Shown: piece by piece, positions 25,157 to 35,575 of the stretch
Layout of the letters: every line of letters begins with the position of its first letter
Position numbering within the stretch: position 1 is the first letter of the stretch
From: Massilia aquatica
Lineage (GTDB): Bacteria; Pseudomonadota; Gammaproteobacteria; Burkholderiales; Burkholderiaceae_D
DNA length: 64,000 bases
Direction of reading: 5' to 3'
NCBI RefSeq assembly: GCF_011682045.1
Contig: NZ_VVIW01000030.1
Coordinates: forward strand, 1 to 64,000
Notes under the pieces: generated by a model
What the model was told of the DNA's origin: nothing
Database searches by the model: none
What the model saw: the letters and a program-made list of their open reading frames with translations, nothing else
Position numbers and translations under genes: made by a program

Positions 25157-28100
25157 CTAATGGTTAGTTTTGTTTCCTGGTGGGCGCTGACCGTGTATGG
25201 CAGTGTAGTTCCTAATCTTCATGGTTTCCAGTGTACGCCATTCAGGCCTAGTCCCGCCTTGAAATTCCGTTATCATTTTCAGGCCGGCTGTTCCGGTATT
25301 ACTCATGTAAGTTTGCGTATACCGTTTCGTAAAATCTTTAGTGATTCCGAACTTATACACATCCCCTTTCTCGCACCACACAAGCGCTACCGGATCTTTG
25401 AATCCTCTCTTCATCAAAGGATACAACCCCGCTTCCGCCGCTACAAGTGCGTACTGGCCACCGACTTTGGCAGCAGTGCCTGCCGCTTTTGTAGCAGACC
25501 CTACAGGCCCTGGAAGATCCGCGCCGGTAATGAGAGCGGCGCCAATGGTCGCACCGGCTAAGAACCCAAGCTGATTCTCAGCAACAAACATCAACGCGCC
25601 ATAAACAAAGAACGGGACGATTAAGCCTTCGGGATCGGTGTAGCTAAGCGGGTTTCCCCCTACATATGCGTATGGATTCGTACCGCCAAGTAAGCCTATC
25701 GGGTCACTCTGGAGATATCGGCCCAACACAGGGTCGTAGTAGCGAATCCAGTTGTACCAGAGACCGGATTCAGCATCGTAATACTGGCCAGGAAACCCGA
25801 CATTCATGGCGCCAATAGTGTCCGTCACGACTCGCCGGTCGAAAGCAGAATTTGCGGCGCGCCAGACCGGCGCCCCAGCCGCATTGGTCAGCACTTCCGG
25901 GCGACCGATCTGATCGTTATGGCTGGCGTAGAACTGCCCTCCGCGTGCAATGCCCAAGAGCTGTCCGCCAAGATATACGTACTGTGTATCAGTAGCTCCA
26001 ATCTCCGCAATGAGTTCGCCGGAAGGTCCGAAAATTGACCTAGTTCCAACATTTCTGCTGATCTTCAAGGCGCGCTGGTTAAGCCCGTTGACACGGTAAT
26101 CACCGACTTGTGCGTTATTAATCCACACACCGTTCATGCGGTTTAAGTTATCGTAGGTGTACCTATGGCTACCATCATGGCGGTTTTCAATGGTAGCATT
26201 GCCCACTGCATCGTATTCAAATCGACGCGATTGCCCACTGCCACCCCAGTTTTCCAGACGGTTCGTTCCGGCGTAAAGGCCGTAAGTATAATCGCCTTGA
26301 CCTTCCCTGCTGTGTTTTACCCTATTGCCAACATTATCCCATCCGAAATATTGGTGGTCGCCCGGGCGCCCGACGGTCGAAATCCTGCCATGCTCATCGT
26401 AGCCATAGTCGGTCGTCAATTCAGGGTGCACTGCGTCAGAAACTTTTGATATCGTCGCGCCTGGGCTATAGTCGAAGTTCTGGGCATGCACACCTGGTGT
26501 ATGAAGCTGGTCAAGGCGCCCATCCACATCGAATGTGCTAATGCGCGATTGCCCGTTACCAAAGCGCCAAGCGTAGATTGCATCAGTGGCAGGCTGATAC
26601 AGGAAGGTATCAGCAAGCGTCGCCCACTTTCCTCCCAAATTGCTTCGGATTCTGGTCAGCCGGCCGGTCGCGTCGTAATCGTAATTTATGTTAAGGCCAC
26701 TTGACCAAGCCATGCCGCTCACCCGCCCGCTGGTGTCGTAAGCCCATCGAGTTGTGAATTTTGTTCCGTATATGTCGTTATCTTGGCGAATCAGCTTGCC
26801 GGAAACTTCGTACGCCCACGCCGTGCGGCCAGTGGCATCGGTCATGCTCGTCAAGTGGCCCTTGCCCAAGTGTCCTTCATCGTAATTGAATGTTTCAGTC
26901 GTATCGCCGCTTTTCCGCGTTGTGCGGCGGTCCAGGTCGTCCCAATTGTAAGTAACGACCTTGCCGTTCGGTTGAGTTTCTTGGGTTAGGCGTCCAAGGT
27001 CGTCATAATTATCGTATGTAGTTGTCCCTCGATCCGGGCTATCGATGCGGATAACGTCACCAAAATTATTATAAGCATAATTGGTTCTTACTCCGCGAGG
27101 ATCAATTAAGGCTTCTAACCGCCCAGCCCAGTCGTATTCCAGCCTGGTAATCGCACCATTCGCCGTGGTTTGCTTAATTAATCGATTCTGCGCATCATAT
27201 TCGTAAAAAGTTCCCTTGCCATCACCACTGTAAGCCTCGACAAGATTACCGTTCGCATCATAGCGCCGATCTTCCCGCTCTCCCTTGCTATTTACTGTCT
27301 GATAGAGTCGATTTAGGGAGTCCAGCTTGAGTAGCTTGGTAAATTCGCCGCTTGCAGTCGCCACCGGTCCGTTGGGACCAGCAGAGGCCACCTGACGGGG
27401 CGCGACACGGGCTAACGAATTTGTAGCAACGTCAACCCTGGACTCGGCATAATTCTTCTGCGCGTCTCCTACGGCCTCAAGTTCGAGAGAATCAGTGTAT
27501 CGATACCACGTAACTGTGCCGTCCGGATAGATAATAAGCGTAGGCAAACGCGCCTGGTTGTACCCGAACTTTGTAATGAGATTACCAGGCGCTGTAATTG
27601 TCGCGATGGTGCCGTCCGGATTATATGTATAATCGGTACGAAGCCCGTTGATATCAACGACCGATGTCGGCTGCCCTAGCCCCGTAAAGCCGCCATAAGT
27701 AACCGTTTGATTGAGTGGGTTCACAACTGAGCTGACTCTGCCGTAGTAGTCGTAGTTCACGATGGTCGAAACTCCCCGCCCGTTCAATATGTCCGCGGAA
27801 ACGATCATCCCCAAGGTTCGGTTTGGATGAAAACCGTATCCGTATCGCGTGACTCTCTGTTTACCAGACTTCAGATCAGTGACTGTAGTCTCTGCAATAC
27901 GGCCGTGCGCCGGACCACCGGAATGATAAGCATATTTAATGCTCGACTGACTATCACCTGCGGAATTCTTGTACACTGTTTCTACAAGTTTACCTTCCAC
28001 CCAGGAGTGGTCTTCTCGGATTGCTTCCGAGGTATTTTCGGCAGTAATTTTCGAGCGCAAGTGTCCATCAACATTGTACTGGTACCATGTGGCAATTCCT

Positions 28101-29410
28101 TTCCAGTCGAATGTACGCGTGAGAGAACCAAATTGATCGTACTCGGTTCGGCTACTCGCACCTGCGCAAGTTGCTGATGCCGACCGATCTGCTCCGATAA
28201 TCTTCCTTTCTGACACTTCTCCAACAGGCCCAAAAATGTATCGAGTCGTCTGTCCCTGTGCGTTACTGACCACTGTGTACTCATTTTGATTGTCTTTTGA
28301 ATAGTTAAAGGTATCTACCTCTCGATTGCCAGCTAGCTGGCTAACGTGTACACGGCGGTCAGCGTGATAGGCGTAGCTGCTGTAGCGCCGGCCGCCAATC
28401 GAGATACCGGTTAGCAGAGTCGGATCGCCATGTTCGTAATGATATTCGCGGACCGAGCCACCCGGAACTGTGACTTTGATCAACATGCCATTACCATTAT
28501 ATTTATAGTCCCATATCGCTCCCGAGGTGTCCTGGACGGTCGCTACCTTATCCCCGGCCCAATTCAACTTAACCGATTGACCAGGCAGATTTTGTATCGC
28601 GACCAGCCGCGGGCCGTCGTAGATGAACTTTCGGACGAGCTCGCCGGACTCGTCACGGACATGTTGCAGTACACTATTTTGACTAAAAACGTATGTGAGT
28701 CCGTTTGTTACCAAGTCGATATTTTCTCTCGGTTTATAGACAATTTTGTTCAGTTCACCGCCGGACCCGGTAAAGTAGTAATATTCGTTGGGTCGTTTCC
28801 CTTCATGGACAATCGGACCAGGGCGCGAATAGTGGTACACGACCATCGTTCCGGTTTCTGTCACATGGGTGATGTTTTTAGGCACGCAGTCAAAGTCCGG
28901 TTTCTGCTTATGACAGGTTGAATTGACCAATTTTTGCGGGTCTAGAGACGAAAGCCAATTCTTTCCAAAAAGAGTACCTTGAGCATTCTGGCTTCGGTAA
29001 GTGCGCTGTAGCGATATGGCATAAATTCCTTCCGCTTCAAAATCCACCTCAGCTTTGGTTTTTTCGCCGGTCGCAAGCACGACGGGATTGGCTGTCGTCT
29101 TGCAGCTCTGCTCCGACTCCATGTTGGATTCATTCACTGCACCTGGCGCAGTTCGCAACGGCGTGCCTGAGTCGGACATGGTTGAGTAGCGACTCATATA
29201 GAATCCACCACGTAAGCCGTCAAAAATAAATCTCTGCGGTGTAGGTCTCTGCGCGCCGACATACACTTGAAGCACGCCGTCCGAATTAATCGTTCCTTGT
29301 AATGTCGCAGCGTGGTCCGGAGTCGCCGGTACTTCTTCGACAGCTAAGCCAACACTGTTCAATAGCACGAGCGGTATCAAAAAAAGCGCTTTAATGTTTA
29401 TTTTTTTCAT
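25157..29410 (-). CDS. Sec-exported RHS repeat protein with C-terminal GIY-YIG-like nuclease tip
   Basis: The protein has 1417 residues from [23 protein letters not shown], a clear signal peptide; an ORF extension to 29473 adds a non-signal leader. A DUF6531-like start ([18 protein letters not shown]) is followed by many YD repeats and the RHS core near residues 1200-1265 ([39 protein letters not shown]). A short hydrophobic stretch follows. The last 68 residues (from [15 protein letters not shown] through E in WRTLE to PPGN) resemble GIY-YIG/URI-type toxin nucleases, with Y, R, E and N positions present. There is no PAAR or VgrG domain. AT-rich composition suggests horizontal acquisition. 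Confidence 0.85.
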   Translation of the reverse strand: MKKINIKALFLIPLVLLNSVGLAVEEVPATPDHAATLQGTINSDGVLQVYVGAQRPTPQRFIFDGLRGGFYMSRYSTMSDSGTPLRTAPGAVNESNMESEQSCKTTANPVVLATGEKTKAEVDFEAEGIYAISLQRTYRSQNAQGTLFGKNWLSSLDPQKLVNSTCHKQKPDFDCVPKNITHVTETGTMVVYHYSRPGPIVHEGKRPNEYYYFTGSGGELNKIVYKPRENIDLVTNGLTYVFSQNSVLQHVRDESGELVRKFIYDGPRLVAIQNLPGQSVKLNWAGDKVATVQDTSGAIWDYKYNGNGMLIKVTVPGGSVREYHYEHGDPTLLTGISIGGRRYSSYAYHADRRVHVSQLAGNREVDTFNYSKDNQNEYTVVSNAQGQTTRYIFGPVGEVSERKIIGADRSASATCAGASSRTEYDQFGSLTRTFDWKGIATWYQYNVDGHLRSKITAENTSEAIREDHSWVEGKLVETVYKNSAGDSQSSIKYAYHSGGPAHGRIAETTVTDLKSGKQRVTRYGYGFHPNRTLGMIVSADILNGRGVSTIVNYDYYGRVSSVVNPLNQTVTYGGFTGLGQPTSVVDINGLRTDYTYNPDGTIATITAPGNLITKFGYNQARLPTLIIYPDGTVTWYRYTDSLELEAVGDAQKNYAESRVDVATNSLARVAPRQVASAGPNGPVATASGEFTKLLKLDSLNRLYQTVNSKGEREDRRYDANGNLVEAYSGDGKGTFYEYDAQNRLIKQTTANGAITRLEYDWAGRLEALIDPRGVRTNYAYNNFGDVIRIDSPDRGTTTYDNYDDLGRLTQETQPNGKVVTYNWDDLDRRTTRKSGDTTETFNYDEGHLGKGHLTSMTDATGRTAWAYEVSGKLIRQDNDIYGTKFTTRWAYDTSGRVSGMAWSSGLNINYDYDATGRLTRIRSNLGGKWATLADTFLYQPATDAIYAWRFGNGQSRISTFDVDGRLDQLHTPGVHAQNFDYSPGATISKVSDAVHPELTTDYGYDEHGRISTVGRPGDHQYFGWDNVGNRVKHSREGQGDYTYGLYAGTNRLENWGGSGQSRRFEYDAVGNATIENRHDGSHRYTYDNLNRMNGVWINNAQVGDYRVNGLNQRALKISRNVGTRSIFGPSGELIAEIGATDTQYVYLGGQLLGIARGGQFYASHNDQIGRPEVLTNAAGAPVWRAANSAFDRRVVTDTIGAMNVGFPGQYYDAESGLWYNWIRYYDPVLGRYLQSDPIGLLGGTNPYAYVGGNPLSYTDPEGLIVPFFVYGALMFVAENQLGFLAGATIGAALITGADLPGPVGSATKAAGTAAKVGGQYALVAAEAGLYPLMKRGFKDPVALVWCEKGDVYKFGITKDFTKRYTQTYMSNTGTAGLKMITEFQGGTRPEWRTLETMKIRNYTAIHGQRPPGNKTNH

Positions 29411-30310
29411 GATTGTCCAATTGGAAGGTTTGAAACGAACTATCTGAGAATGCGGCCGACCACTCCGACTCATATCGATTATCTAGTAGCCGAGGTCTAG
29501 GCGATTGATACTTATCAAATTTGAATTTGAGCGGTGGATAGTCTTCATCGCGCAGCTACGCGGCTCAAACTGCGCGACGCGGTATTGCCTTCCTATTGAT
29601 AATGAAGTTTCGTTAATCATTAAAAATAATCTGTTTTTGTTGCGGCGTATGGCGCACACCATGCGCTATCCTCGCCGTCATTAATACTGAAAGCGCGAAT
29701 GTTGAGGTCGGTAAAAAATGGGAATCGTTCGAGGAATTAATTAGCGGGCCCAGATGGGTTGCAAGAGAGGCGTCACAGCTATATTTTTAGATCAATACCT
29801 GTAAGCTTGATTAGCATATTTCTGTGTAATAGCGGATCTCGATATTGCACCAATGAACATAGGAATTATTTCATAAATGGCAATGGGAAAAGCAAATTTC
29901 TCATAACGCGCAAAGAACTGGATCTTTGGTCATTGCCCAGATTGCGAGGTATAAGCCATATCGTTATACACAACTCTGAACAGCTCAGCCGGTGCGTGAA
30001 AAATCGGTTCACATTCAAATACTTGCGTTGGCACTAAACTGGCCCAATGTCGTTTAGAGTGGAAGTTGACTTCGGCTACCATGTCGGCTACCGCTGTGAA
30101 TGCCTGATGTCGTCGTGACCGGCCCGGAACAGGGTCAAGGGCGGGCCGCGCGAAGCGCGGCTCGGGGAAGCGAACCCTTGACGCTGTGCAGGGCCAATAA
30201 GCTCGGGCATCGCCGTCGACCTGGCATGCCGGGGCGATGGCCATGCAGACGCCCGGCGACGATGTACTCGTCCACAGTAATGACCGTTGTTTTGATGCGA
30301 GGAAGCCGCA
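29411..30310. other. 900-base AT-rich intergenic region upstream of the RHS gene
   Basis: I see no supported gene. The left half is AT-rich and should carry the RHS promoter; the right half (from about 30040) becomes GC-rich and probably belongs to the ISL3-type element, including a GCCGCGC/GCGCGGC hairpin near 30153-30170. A 92-codon plus-strand frame at 29759-30037 has no recognisable features and is not annotated. Confidence 0.45.
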
Positions 30311-31645
30311 ATGAGTATTGGTGTTGAAGCTCTGTTCACGTCCGCCCTGGGGCTGAAGTCCCCATGGGAGGTGGTCAAGGTCGAGTTGGACACCGCCAAG
30401 CGGAGGATCGATTTCGAGGTGGCCTGCAACGCCAAGCAGCTGCCTTGCCTGGCCTGCGGCGTGAACGGGCAAGGCATTCACGACAGGGTCCGGCGCGACT
30501 GGCGCCATCTCGATTTCTTCCAGAACGAGGCATGGTTGCACGCCGACATGCCGCGCGTCGATTGCGGCGCTTGCGGCAAGACGACGACTGTGGAGGCACC
30601 CTGGGCGCGGCCGGGCAGCGGCTTCACGCTGCTGTTCGAGGCGCTCGCCTTGGCGCTGTGCCAATCCATGCCGGTCGCGCACGCCGCCAGCCTGTTGCGT
30701 GTCAACGCGAAGCAGTTGTGGCGCCGGATTGAACACTATGTCGGCGCGGCACGCGCCCAGGAGGACATGAACAGCGTCGCCGTGGTCGGCATCGACGACT
30801 TGAGTTTCAGACGTGGTCAGGACTATGTGACGCTGGTCCATGATCTGGAAGGCAAGCGCCCTGCTGTTCATGACCGAAGGCCGCAAACAGGGCACCGTCA
30901 TCGACTTCAAGGCCGACGTGATCGCGCACGGCGGCGATCCTGACGACATCAAACACGTCTGCATGGACATGAGCGCCGCCTACACCAAGGGCGTGATAGA
31001 GATGCTGCCCAAGCCCAGATCAGCTTCGACCGATTTCATGTGATCGCCCTGGCTAACGAGGCGATGGATACCGTCAGGCGCGACGAGATGCGTGACCAGC
31101 CGCGCGTCGTGCGGGCAGCGATGGGAACGGACCGTAAAGGCACTCAAGGGCATGTTCTGGGGCATAAGCAAGGATCATGCCAACTGGAGCGTCGATCAGA
31201 TCAACACGATGTACCGGCTGCAGCGTTTGAAGCTCAAGAGCGCGCGCGCGTGGTGCCTGAAGGAAGGGCTGCGCTCGACTTACGCCGCCGGCGTGACGAG
31301 CAACTGCCCGCAGCAGGCCGAGGCCGCCTTGACGAGCAGGATCTCACGACGCAGCCGGCTTGATCGTTTAAGAAACTCGCCACCACGCTCAAGGAGCGCC
31401 TGGCCGGCGCCGTGCGCGGCATGCTCGATGGGCGCAGCAACGCCTATGTCGAGGCGATGAATGGCATGCTCCAGCAGACCAAACGGGCCGCGCGCGGATT
31501 TCGCACCGTGAAGAACTTCATCGCCATCGCCTACTTTCGCATCTCCAAACTAATTAACTTGCCCATCAATCCGATGCAACCGGCCGCGCCGATCCGATCT
31601 ACCATCTACCGCGCAGGGCGTCCATTTCCACTGAAAACGGCGTAG
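30311..31645 (+). pseudogene. ISL3-type transposase pseudogene with several frameshifts
   Basis: Successive frames read as one ISL3-family transposase. The N-terminal zinc-finger-like region (CLACGVNGQGIHDRVRRDWRH, CGACGKTTTVE) is followed by VGIDDLSFRRGQDYVTLVHDLEG in the first frame. Then come TEGRKQGTVIDFKADVIAHGG and MDMSAAYTKG, then DRFHVIALANEAMDTVRR, then YVEAMNGMLQQTKRAARGFRTVKNF. At least three or four indels separate them, so the gene is dead. Intact family members have about 400-430 residues in one frame. Terminal inverted repeats could not be fixed by eye. Confidence 0.85.
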
Positions 31646-31691
31646 AGCCTGTAAACTGAGCTGGTTTGAGGTTTACTCTCGCCTTTTAAGT

Positions 31692-32000
31692 GATGCGTTG
31701 GCAACAGGATCGAGCCGCTGGACAGAGCAAGAATTCGCGGGTCTCGACTTGGGAGACGGTCGCATCGACGAGAGAGCGAAGATACTGATGGAACGACTTT
31801 CGGCAAATCCGACGGCCAGCATCCCGATGGCGTGCGGAAGCTGGAGTGAAACGTGCGCGGCTGCGGGCACCGCTTCCCATCGTGCAGATCCGCCCGCCGA
31901 ATTTGTCGTTGAGAGACCTGAACGGGACGACTACGGATGCACTCCGGATAACTTGGATGGGAGGCCGGGGGATTTGTACGAAGCGATAGCGCATATCGTG
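31692..32000 (+). pseudogene. IS4/Tn5-type transposase N-terminal fragment
   Basis: WTEQEFAGLDLGDGRIDERAKI and LSANPTASIPMACGSWSETCAAA match the N-terminal DNA-binding domain of Tn5/IS50-like IS4 transposases (family pattern W-EEF--ADLGD-R, ANP-ASIP-A-G-W-ET-AAY). Similarity ends at about 31865 and the rest of the transposase is absent. It follows directly on the ISL3-type remnant. No supported gene occupies 32000-32099. Confidence 0.7.
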
Positions 32001-32099
32001 CTATCGAAAATGAATTGATGACACGCCATGGCAGCGAGCGTGCGGTGGAGCCGCAAAGCGATCGAAATTGAAACGGTCGAGTTGCTATATGTTCGATGA

Positions 32100-32876
32100 T
32101 CAGCGCACACCGTAGCGCGCGCGCAGCGCTTGCAGGGCGCCGCTTTTCTCCAGCCGCCCGATAGCCGCGTTGATGCGCGCCAGGTCGTCTTCAGTGGTAC
32201 TGGCGCGGCTGAGCATCAGGTGCACCGGCGCCTGCTGCAGCACGAAAGGCAGCTGGCGCAGCGCCAGCCTTTGACGCTGCGCTTCGTACAGGATGGCGGC
32301 GCGGTCGCCCATGATCAGCGGTGCGCGGCCGGCGCCGAACATGCGCATGCCCTGCTCGAAGCTGCCGAATTCGTGCAGGCGCCCGCCGGCGCGCAGGCCG
32401 GGTGCGGCGTGTGCGAAGTCGGCGCCGTACCAGCCGACGCGCGGCGCCAGCACGGCCGCCTGGGCGCGCAGCACGGCCGGCATGCTGTTGATGCCTGCGT
32501 AGCGCGGATAGTCGCGCGCCAGCGCGAACAGCGCCACCGTCTCGTGGCGGTAGGCGTTGGAAAAGCGCGCGATGCGGCGCCGCTCGGGCGTGTCGGTGGC
32601 AGACAGCATCAGGTCGAATTCGCCGCGCTCGAACAGCAGTTGGCGCCGCACCGCCGGCAGCGGCGGGGCGGTGACCAGGGTGCAGCCGGCTTCCTTGAGG
32701 ATGGCCTTGGCCATGTCCATATCGAGGCCGGTCTGGAGGTTCTCTTCGTTGGTAAACGAGTAGGGCGGCCACTCTTCGCTGACCATGTTCAGCGGACGGC
32801 TGCAGGCGAGCGCCGGCGCGCACGCGAGCAGGCCCGCTGCGGCAAACAACGCTCTTACAGTGCGCGCAGGCGCCAT
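32100..32876 (-). CDS. Periplasmic substrate-binding protein, SBP_bac_3-like
   Basis: The 258-residue protein has a signal peptide (ALFAAAGLLACAPALA) and a type II binding fold: RPLNMVSEEWPPYSFTNEENLQTGLDMDMAKAIL, RGEFDLMLSATDTPERRRIARFSNAY and a C-terminal INAAIGRLEKSGALQALRARYG. That tail is typical of amino-acid-type SBP_bac_3 proteins. No transporter partner is nearby. Its start overlaps the upstream methyltransferase gene by 22 bases, implying co-transcription, although no functional link is obvious. It resembles the orphan binding protein at 1609 in type but not closely in sequence. Confidence 0.82.
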   Translation of the reverse strand: MAPARTVRALFAAAGLLACAPALACSRPLNMVSEEWPPYSFTNEENLQTGLDMDMAKAILKEAGCTLVTAPPLPAVRRQLLFERGEFDLMLSATDTPERRRIARFSNAYRHETVALFALARDYPRYAGINSMPAVLRAQAAVLAPRVGWYGADFAHAAPGLRAGGRLHEFGSFEQGMRMFGAGRAPLIMGDRAAILYEAQRQRLALRQLPFVLQQAPVHLMLSRASTTEDDLARINAAIGRLEKSGALQALRARYGVR

Positions 32877-34012
32877 AGCGATGTCAGTTCGGCGGCGCGC
32901 GCGGCGTGCAGCGGGTCGGCAGCGTCGCTGGCGCGCGGATGGGTGGGCCGCACATCAATGCGTTCGATCACTTCAAGGCCGCCGGCCGCGATCAGCGCCA
33001 GCAACTGCTCGCGCGGACGCAGGCCAAGGTGCTCGGCCAGGTCGGACAGGATCAGCCAGCCCTCGCCGCCGGGCGCCAGGTGCGCCGCCAGGCCGTTCAG
33101 GAAGCCCTTGAGCATGCGGCTGTCCGGGTCGTACACCGCGTATTCGATCGAGGAACTCGGACGCCCCGGCAGCCATGGCGGATTGCACACCACCAGATTG
33201 GCGCGGCCGTCCGGGAACAGGTCGGCCTGCACCACCTCGACCGTGCCGGCCACGCCGAGGCGCTGCAGGTTTTCGCGCGCGCAGGACAGGGCGCGCGCAT
33301 CCATGTCGGTCGCCACCACGCGTCCCACGCCGCGCTGCGCCAGCAAGGCCGCCAGCACGCCGGTGCCGGTGCCGATGTCGAACGCCAGCGCGCAGGCCGG
33401 TGGCAGCGGCGCGTCGGCCACCAGCGCCACGTACTCGCCGCGGATCGGCGAAAACACGCCATAGTGCGGGTGGATGCGGGCGTCGAGCGCGGGAATCTCG
33501 ACCCCGTTCTTGCGCCACTCGTGGGCGCCGATCAGGCCAAGCAGTTCGCGCATCGACGCGACAAACGCTTCGTCGGCGCGCCCGTAGGCTTCGTTGCAGG
33601 CCTGCGTGACGTCCGGTGCGCGCCGCAGCGGCACCGTGTAGTCGGCCTCGAAGGGCAGCAGCAGCATGGCCAGGGTGCGGGCGCGCTGCGACTGGGCCTG
33701 GCGGTGCAGGTGGAAGGCTTCGGCCGGCGAGGCGGGCACCTTGGGCGCCCTGGCGCGCCCGCCCTTATGGTCGGCGCGCCGCGCCAGCGCCTGCAACAGC
33801 TGGCGCGCATTGTGGAAGTCGCCGCGCCAGAGCAGGGCGGTGCCTTCGCAGGCGAGGCGGTAGGCCACGTCGGCCGGGGTTTTGTCGTCGGCGATGACAA
33901 CCTTTTTTGGCGGCGGCATGCCGCTCTCGGAGCGCCAGCGCGCGTTGCGCGGCTGGCCCTCTTCGGTCCAGTGGATGCGCGCCGGTGCGTCGGCAGTGTG
34001 TTCAGGGTGCAT
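32855..34012 (-). CDS. Class I SAM-dependent methyltransferase
   Basis: The 385-residue protein has a variable N-terminal half and a Rossmann methyltransferase domain. Motif I is AFDIGTGTGVLAALLA, acidic motif II is VVATDMDARALSCARENL, and the catalytic NPPW lies in VVCNPPWLPGRPSS. NPPW/NPPY marks N6-adenine or glutamine-N5 methyltransferases of the PrmB/RsmC/HemK group. The long N-terminal part (KKVVIADDKTPADVAYRLACEG, LLWRGDFHNARQLLQALARR) may recognise the substrate. Whether it acts on rRNA, protein or DNA cannot be decided. It overlaps the downstream binding-protein gene. Confidence 0.85.
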   Translation of the reverse strand: MHPEHTADAPARIHWTEEGQPRNARWRSESGMPPPKKVVIADDKTPADVAYRLACEGTALLWRGDFHNARQLLQALARRADHKGGRARAPKVPASPAEAFHLHRQAQSQRARTLAMLLLPFEADYTVPLRRAPDVTQACNEAYGRADEAFVASMRELLGLIGAHEWRKNGVEIPALDARIHPHYGVFSPIRGEYVALVADAPLPPACALAFDIGTGTGVLAALLAQRGVGRVVATDMDARALSCARENLQRLGVAGTVEVVQADLFPDGRANLVVCNPPWLPGRPSSSIEYAVYDPDSRMLKGFLNGLAAHLAPGGEGWLILSDLAEHLGLRPREQLLALIAAGGLEVIERIDVRPTHPRASDAADPLHAARAAELTSLWRLRAL

Positions 34013-34111
34013 GGGGGCGATCGGTCAGTGGTGCAAAAAACAGGAAACGGCAAGCGCCCCGTGCAGGCACGGGGCGTCAATATCCCTATTATACGTGGGC
34101 GTGCGACGCTG

Positions 34112-34960
34112 TCAGGCGCTCGCCAGCATGCTGGCGGCCGCCGGCGCGCCACCGTAGGAGTTGGCCAGGGCCTTGTTGCGGTCGGGTAGCGGCAGCTCCG
34201 GCTGGTCGGCGCGCGGGCGCGGGGCCAGCAGGGCGGCGCGGTCGACCAGGCGCAACAGGCGCAGGCTGAGATCGCCGCCGCTTTCGCCGGCATTGCCGTT
34301 GACGTTGGACTGCAACTCGCGTCCAAGCAGCTTGAACAAGTCATCCAGGCTGCCGGGAAATTTCACCGGCGGCAGCGGTTTTCCGGTCAGCACCAGCACA
34401 TCGGGGGAGTCGAGCCGGGCCGGGCGGCTGGCCGCGGCAGTCCCGGCCGCCGCTTCACTGGCGATGCTGGCCACGCTGGCACTGGCTTCGTAATTGACTT
34501 CCAGCTCGAAATCGAAAGTCTGGCCGTCGTTTGTCACCAACTGGCCGGTGCCGATGAAGCTGGCGGACTGGTTCAGGGAAAAGGCGCTGCTGCGCACGCT
34601 GCCGTTTTGCGTGGCGGCGTTTGATAATGCCGATTGCGCCTGCACCGCCACGGCGTCGAAACTGACCGTGGCGCCCTTGGCGGCGTCGCCGAACAACTTG
34701 CCCACGAAGGTGTCGAGAAATTTCTGCGCCACATCGACCGTGGAGCTGGCCAGGTTACCGACCCGGTTCATCATGCTCTGTGGCGACAAGCTGACGTTGT
34801 CGTTATACAGCGAGACGGGATCGACCACCGGCAAGCGCGGAGCAATATTGCCGCTCGCTGGCGTCAGCTGCGCGCCCACGGACCGTCCGCCACCCTGCGC
34901 AGCGGCGGGAAGGAGGGTCGTAGCAGGCGGACGGGCGCTCAGGGCGGACAGAAAAGACAT
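34112..34960 (-). CDS. Conserved-looking hypothetical protein
   Basis: The 282-residue protein has no signal peptide or membrane segment. It is Ala- and Ser-rich, with VSLSPQSMMNRVGNLASSTVDVAQKFLDTFVGKLFG near residues 55-95, a beta-rich middle (ASFIGTGQLVTNDGQTFDFELEVNYE) and GSLDDLFKLLGRELQSN later. The SPQSM...TVDVAQKFL pattern is like small uncharacterised proteins seen beside flagellar or exported genes, but I cannot name a family. Codon use is normal for the region. It is monocistronic between the methyltransferase and a small cysteine-rich gene. Confidence 0.6.
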   Translation of the reverse strand: MSFLSALSARPPATTLLPAAAQGGGRSVGAQLTPASGNIAPRLPVVDPVSLYNDNVSLSPQSMMNRVGNLASSTVDVAQKFLDTFVGKLFGDAAKGATVSFDAVAVQAQSALSNAATQNGSVRSSAFSLNQSASFIGTGQLVTNDGQTFDFELEVNYEASASVASIASEAAAGTAAASRPARLDSPDVLVLTGKPLPPVKFPGSLDDLFKLLGRELQSNVNGNAGESGGDLSLRLLRLVDRAALLAPRPRADQPELPLPDRNKALANSYGGAPAAASMLASA

Positions 34961-35064
34961 GGCGGTCAGACAATAAAAACGTTGCGATACTGACCATAAC
35001 GGCAGCCATGCCGATTACTTTAGTTATTTTTCTATTATTTTTTTATTGCCTTGAGGCATCTCAA

Positions 35065-35277
35065 TCAATGGTGATGGGACCATTGCCCTTCTGGCGAAGC
35101 GAGATAGGATTGAACTGCGTCCTTGCTTCCTGTTGCATGGCGCCTCAGTTCACCGCAGGCGCACACGCCCTGGTAAGGCTGGATGTGGGAGCAGGCGGAA
35201 ACTTTCTGGAGGAAGACTTTGACAGGTTTCTCGCACTTGACGCATTTGAAGGTCAGCACGCGGGCGGGTTTTGACAT
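35065..35277 (-). CDS. Small cysteine-rich (zinc-ribbon-like) protein
   Basis: The frame encodes 70 residues starting at MSKPARVLTFKCVKCEKPVKVF. Two CxxC/CxC pairs (CVKC and CAC, with a further Cys-His in between) suggest one zinc ribbon, followed by GELRRHATGSKDAVQSYL and a terminal His run. Upstream in-frame ATGs exist, but the shorter start gives a compact domain. It is too small for a catalytic protein; nucleic-acid or protein binding is a guess. Confidence 0.55.
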   Translation of the reverse strand: MSKPARVLTFKCVKCEKPVKVFLQKVSACSHIQPYQGVCACGELRRHATGSKDAVQSYLASPEGQWSHHH

Positions 35278-35402
35278 GGGAAAGATCCGGACGTAAAAAA
35301 CGCGCATTTTATCATCGGGATGCGCAGCCGCAGTCAACTGCTGGCCTGGCGCGGCGTTAACCGAGCAGGCCCCCGGGCGAAGTGATCGAGACAGGAAGCA
35401 AC

Positions 35403-35555
35403 ATGAATACCGACAAGCAACCAAGCAAGGAAAGCGTGCGCCAGTGGCTGCGCACGCAGATCGCCCAGCGCCGCCCGCCGCCTGACGCGCAGGAAATCCG
35501 GCGCGAGCTGGGGTGGGAGCGGACCAAGGTGCAGTTGGCGAAAGTAAAACGCTAG
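35403..35555 (+). CDS. 50-residue basic hypothetical protein
   Basis: The short reading frame starts MNTDKQPSKESVRQWLRTQI and ends with KVQLAKVKR; AGGA lies 7 bases before the ATG. It has a helical N-terminus (SVRQWLRTQIAQRR), a PPPDAQEIRRELGW turn and a second basic helix, reminiscent of a small helix-turn-helix or RNA-binding fragment. Codon use is GC-rich in the third position like genes around it. It is convergent with sbcC, 20 bases away. Function unknown. Confidence 0.45.
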   Translation: MNTDKQPSKESVRQWLRTQIAQRRPPPDAQEIRRELGWERTKVQLAKVKR

Positions 35556-35575
35556 TCCCGCCGCCGTAAACAGGC

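Noticed and set aside
29759-30037. 92-codon plus-strand frame upstream of the ISL3 remnant
   Set aside because: No Shine-Dalgarno sequence, no domain, and it crosses an apparent boundary of composition.
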